Positions 35,740 through 36,919 of a DNA stretch of 36,919 nucleotides are shown here, one piece after another (position 1 is the stretch's first letter; each line of letters begins with the position of its first letter). The stretch is taken from contig WOYT01000028.1 in assembly GCA_011620695.1 (NCBI GenBank), forward strand, positions 1 through 36,919, given 5' to 3'. The stretch comes from Proteiniphilum sp. (GTDB lineage: Bacteria > Bacteroidota > Bacteroidia > Bacteroidales > Dysgonomonadaceae). Both the position numbers and the translations under genes were made by a program. The notes beneath the pieces were generated by a model. It worked only from the letters and a program-made list of their open reading frames with translations. It ran no database searches and had not been told where the DNA came from.

Positions 35740-36292
35740 GTTTGAAGCATTACTGGATAAGTTCTATCGCGGTGATACAACCCTTGAGGAGGAGCAGCTG
35801 CTCGCCTCCTTTTTCAGCCGGAACGTCCTGCCGGAACAATGGGAGGCCGACAAGAACCTCTTTGAGTCGCTCCGTGTATCCGCTACAGAGATGCCCGAGG
35901 GACTGGAACAACGGATGAGTCAACTGATCGATTCATTGGAAGAGCGGGAAAAGAGCGGGAAGAAGATAGGAATAAGGTCGGTCTTCCGAAGAGATTTCAG
36001 GCTTCAGATTGCCGGACTGGTTGCCTCACTGCTGGTTTTGGCCACTATCGGCTTCTGGTCCTACTTCAACAGGCACGAAAGCGAACCGCTGCTTGTCGAT
36101 ACTTTCGAGAACCCGGAGCAGGCTCGAGAAGCAACCCTGGAGGCGCTGCAGCTTTTTGCAGATAACTTCTCAAAGGGGACCCATACCGTGGAACAGGTGG
36201 ACCGGCAGGTGGATAGAGCATTCGGCATCCTTCGTGAAACGCTGGGTCAGACAGTGACCTGCGGGGAGGACCCTGTTGTCAAACAGAAATAA
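35723..36292 (+). CDS. Probable membrane anti-sigma factor
   Basis: 189 residues. The cytosolic N-terminal ~90 residues are mostly charged helices (LLDKFYRGDTTLEEEQLLASF), then one membrane segment about 93-113 (LQIAGLVASLLVLATIGFW), then a periplasmic part of about 75 residues. I see no ZAS zinc motif (HxxxCxxC). The call rests on its position directly after and overlapping an ECF sigma gene and on this topology. A start at the Met two codons later is possible. Confidence 0.65.
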   Translation: MYMENEFEALLDKFYRGDTTLEEEQLLASFFSRNVLPEQWEADKNLFESLRVSATEMPEGLEQRMSQLIDSLEEREKSGKKIGIRSVFRRDFRLQIAGLVASLLVLATIGFWSYFNRHESEPLLVDTFENPEQAREATLEALQLFADNFSKGTHTVEQVDRQVDRAFGILRETLGQTVTCGEDPVVKQK

Positions 36293-36320
36293 AAGAAAGA
36301 AACCCTAAACAATTGGTATA

Positions 36321-36806
36321 ATGAAAAAAATGATGATTCTGCTTGCGCTGGCCCTCACAGCCACCGGGCTGTTCGCGCAGAGGAACCCGTTTGAGAAATT
36401 CACGGATATGGAGGGCGTCACATCGGTCTATATCTCGAAGAACATGATGTCGTTGATGCCCAGGGATTCGGGTATGAAATTTGGCAACGTGGATGTTTCC
36501 AATTTCATCAACAAGCTCTCGTCGATCCTGATCCTCACCTCGGAGAACAAACCGGTGGCACGGGAGATGATAGCACTGGCCAACAAGCGGATACAGGATG
36601 ATCAGTATGAGCTGCTGATGCGAATCAAGTCGGATGACAGCGAACGGGTCAACTTCTTCATGAAGGGCAAACCGGAGAACATCCGCGAGATGATCATGAT
36701 CGTGGAGGACAATGATGGCGAGAGCGTGATCATGCAGTTCCTGGGTGAATTCACGCTGGAGGATGCAAAGCAGATCACGGAGGAAATGCAGAAGCCGAAG
36801 AAGTGA
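36321..36806 (+). CDS. DUF4252 protein, second copy
   Basis: 161 residues. Signal peptide KKMMILLALALTATGLFAQ, then a mature domain with the DUF4252 pattern (FEKFTDMEGVTSVYISKNMMSLM). Similar in layout to the first copy: short signal, then a core of the same length. It differs in detail, so this is an old pair rather than a recent duplication. The gene sits 28 bases after the anti-sigma gene and ends before a strong terminator. Confidence 0.8.
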   Translation: MKKMMILLALALTATGLFAQRNPFEKFTDMEGVTSVYISKNMMSLMPRDSGMKFGNVDVSNFINKLSSILILTSENKPVAREMIALANKRIQDDQYELLMRIKSDDSERVNFFMKGKPENIREMIMIVEDNDGESVIMQFLGEFTLEDAKQITEEMQKPKK

Positions 36807-36848
36807 GTGATCGGGCAGATCTCTATTTGCCGCTTCACTGAATCGCTG

Positions 36849-36878
36849 CCGGATGAACATCTGTTCGTCCGGTTTTTT
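36849..36878 (+). terminator. Terminator of the DUF4252/ECF operon
   Basis: CCGGATGAAC pairs with GTTCGTCCGG (one G-T pair) across a four-base loop and is followed by six T. Confidence 0.88.
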
Positions 36879-36919
36879 CTTCACCACCGGTTAGGAAGCT
36901 ATTTCACAAAATGCTATAT

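Overview
The window is about 37 kb of core chromosome from a member of the Bacteroidetes, most likely order Bacteroidales. Three things point there. First, several promoters have the Bacteroidetes primary-sigma form: a -33 TTG/TTTG and a -7 TAnnTTTG box separated by 19 bp. Second, most genes lack Shine-Dalgarno sequences. Third, local gene sets are typical of the phylum: mutY-ssb-gldE, rplM-rpsI-rpsB-tsf, hup-rng, a three-subunit fumarate reductase and DUF4252 proteins. A Dysgonomonadaceae or Porphyromonadaceae-like source is my guess from gene content and roughly balanced base composition; it is not proven. I see no insertion sequence, phage, CRISPR array, toxin cluster or rRNA.

Layout. 1-7 kb: the 3' part of pth, an S4 RNA-binding gene, a ComB-like phosphatase on the minus strand, maf, an aspartate kinase of the ectoine-associated type, then hflX, a small outer-membrane barrel gene and mnmA on the minus strand. 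7-11 kb: recJ-recQ, followed by a minus-strand tRNA-Arg(ACG) with a clear promoter and terminator. 11-14 kb: the ribosomal/translation operon rplM-rpsI-rpsB-tsf, closed by a strong terminator. 14-18 kb: minus-strand mutY, ssb, gldE and a 4'-phosphopantetheinyl transferase. 18-20 kb: plus-strand hup, a 30-residue very basic protein not in the ORF track, and RNase G.

20-23 kb: an outer-membrane barrel gene and priA on the minus strand. 23-27 kb: the fumarate reductase/succinate dehydrogenase operon (cytochrome b, flavoprotein, iron-sulfur) on the minus strand, with a 19-bp palindrome at its promoter. 27-32 kb: trpS, a DUF2156 gene overlapping a GNAT acetyltransferase gene, then corA and ksgA on the minus strand. 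32-37 kb: a flippase-like membrane protein, PepD dipeptidase, a small membrane protein, and a module of DUF4252 protein, ECF sigma factor, probable anti-sigma factor and second DUF4252 protein.

Most of the window is housekeeping: translation, DNA repair and replication restart, and anaerobic respiration. The parts most worth a second look are the 30-residue protein with an unusually good Shine-Dalgarno sequence, a possible pseudoknot in the leader of RNase G, the DUF4252/ECF module, the ectoine-type aspartokinase, and the palindrome at the fumarate reductase promoter. I found no obvious new multi-gene defence or biosynthetic system.
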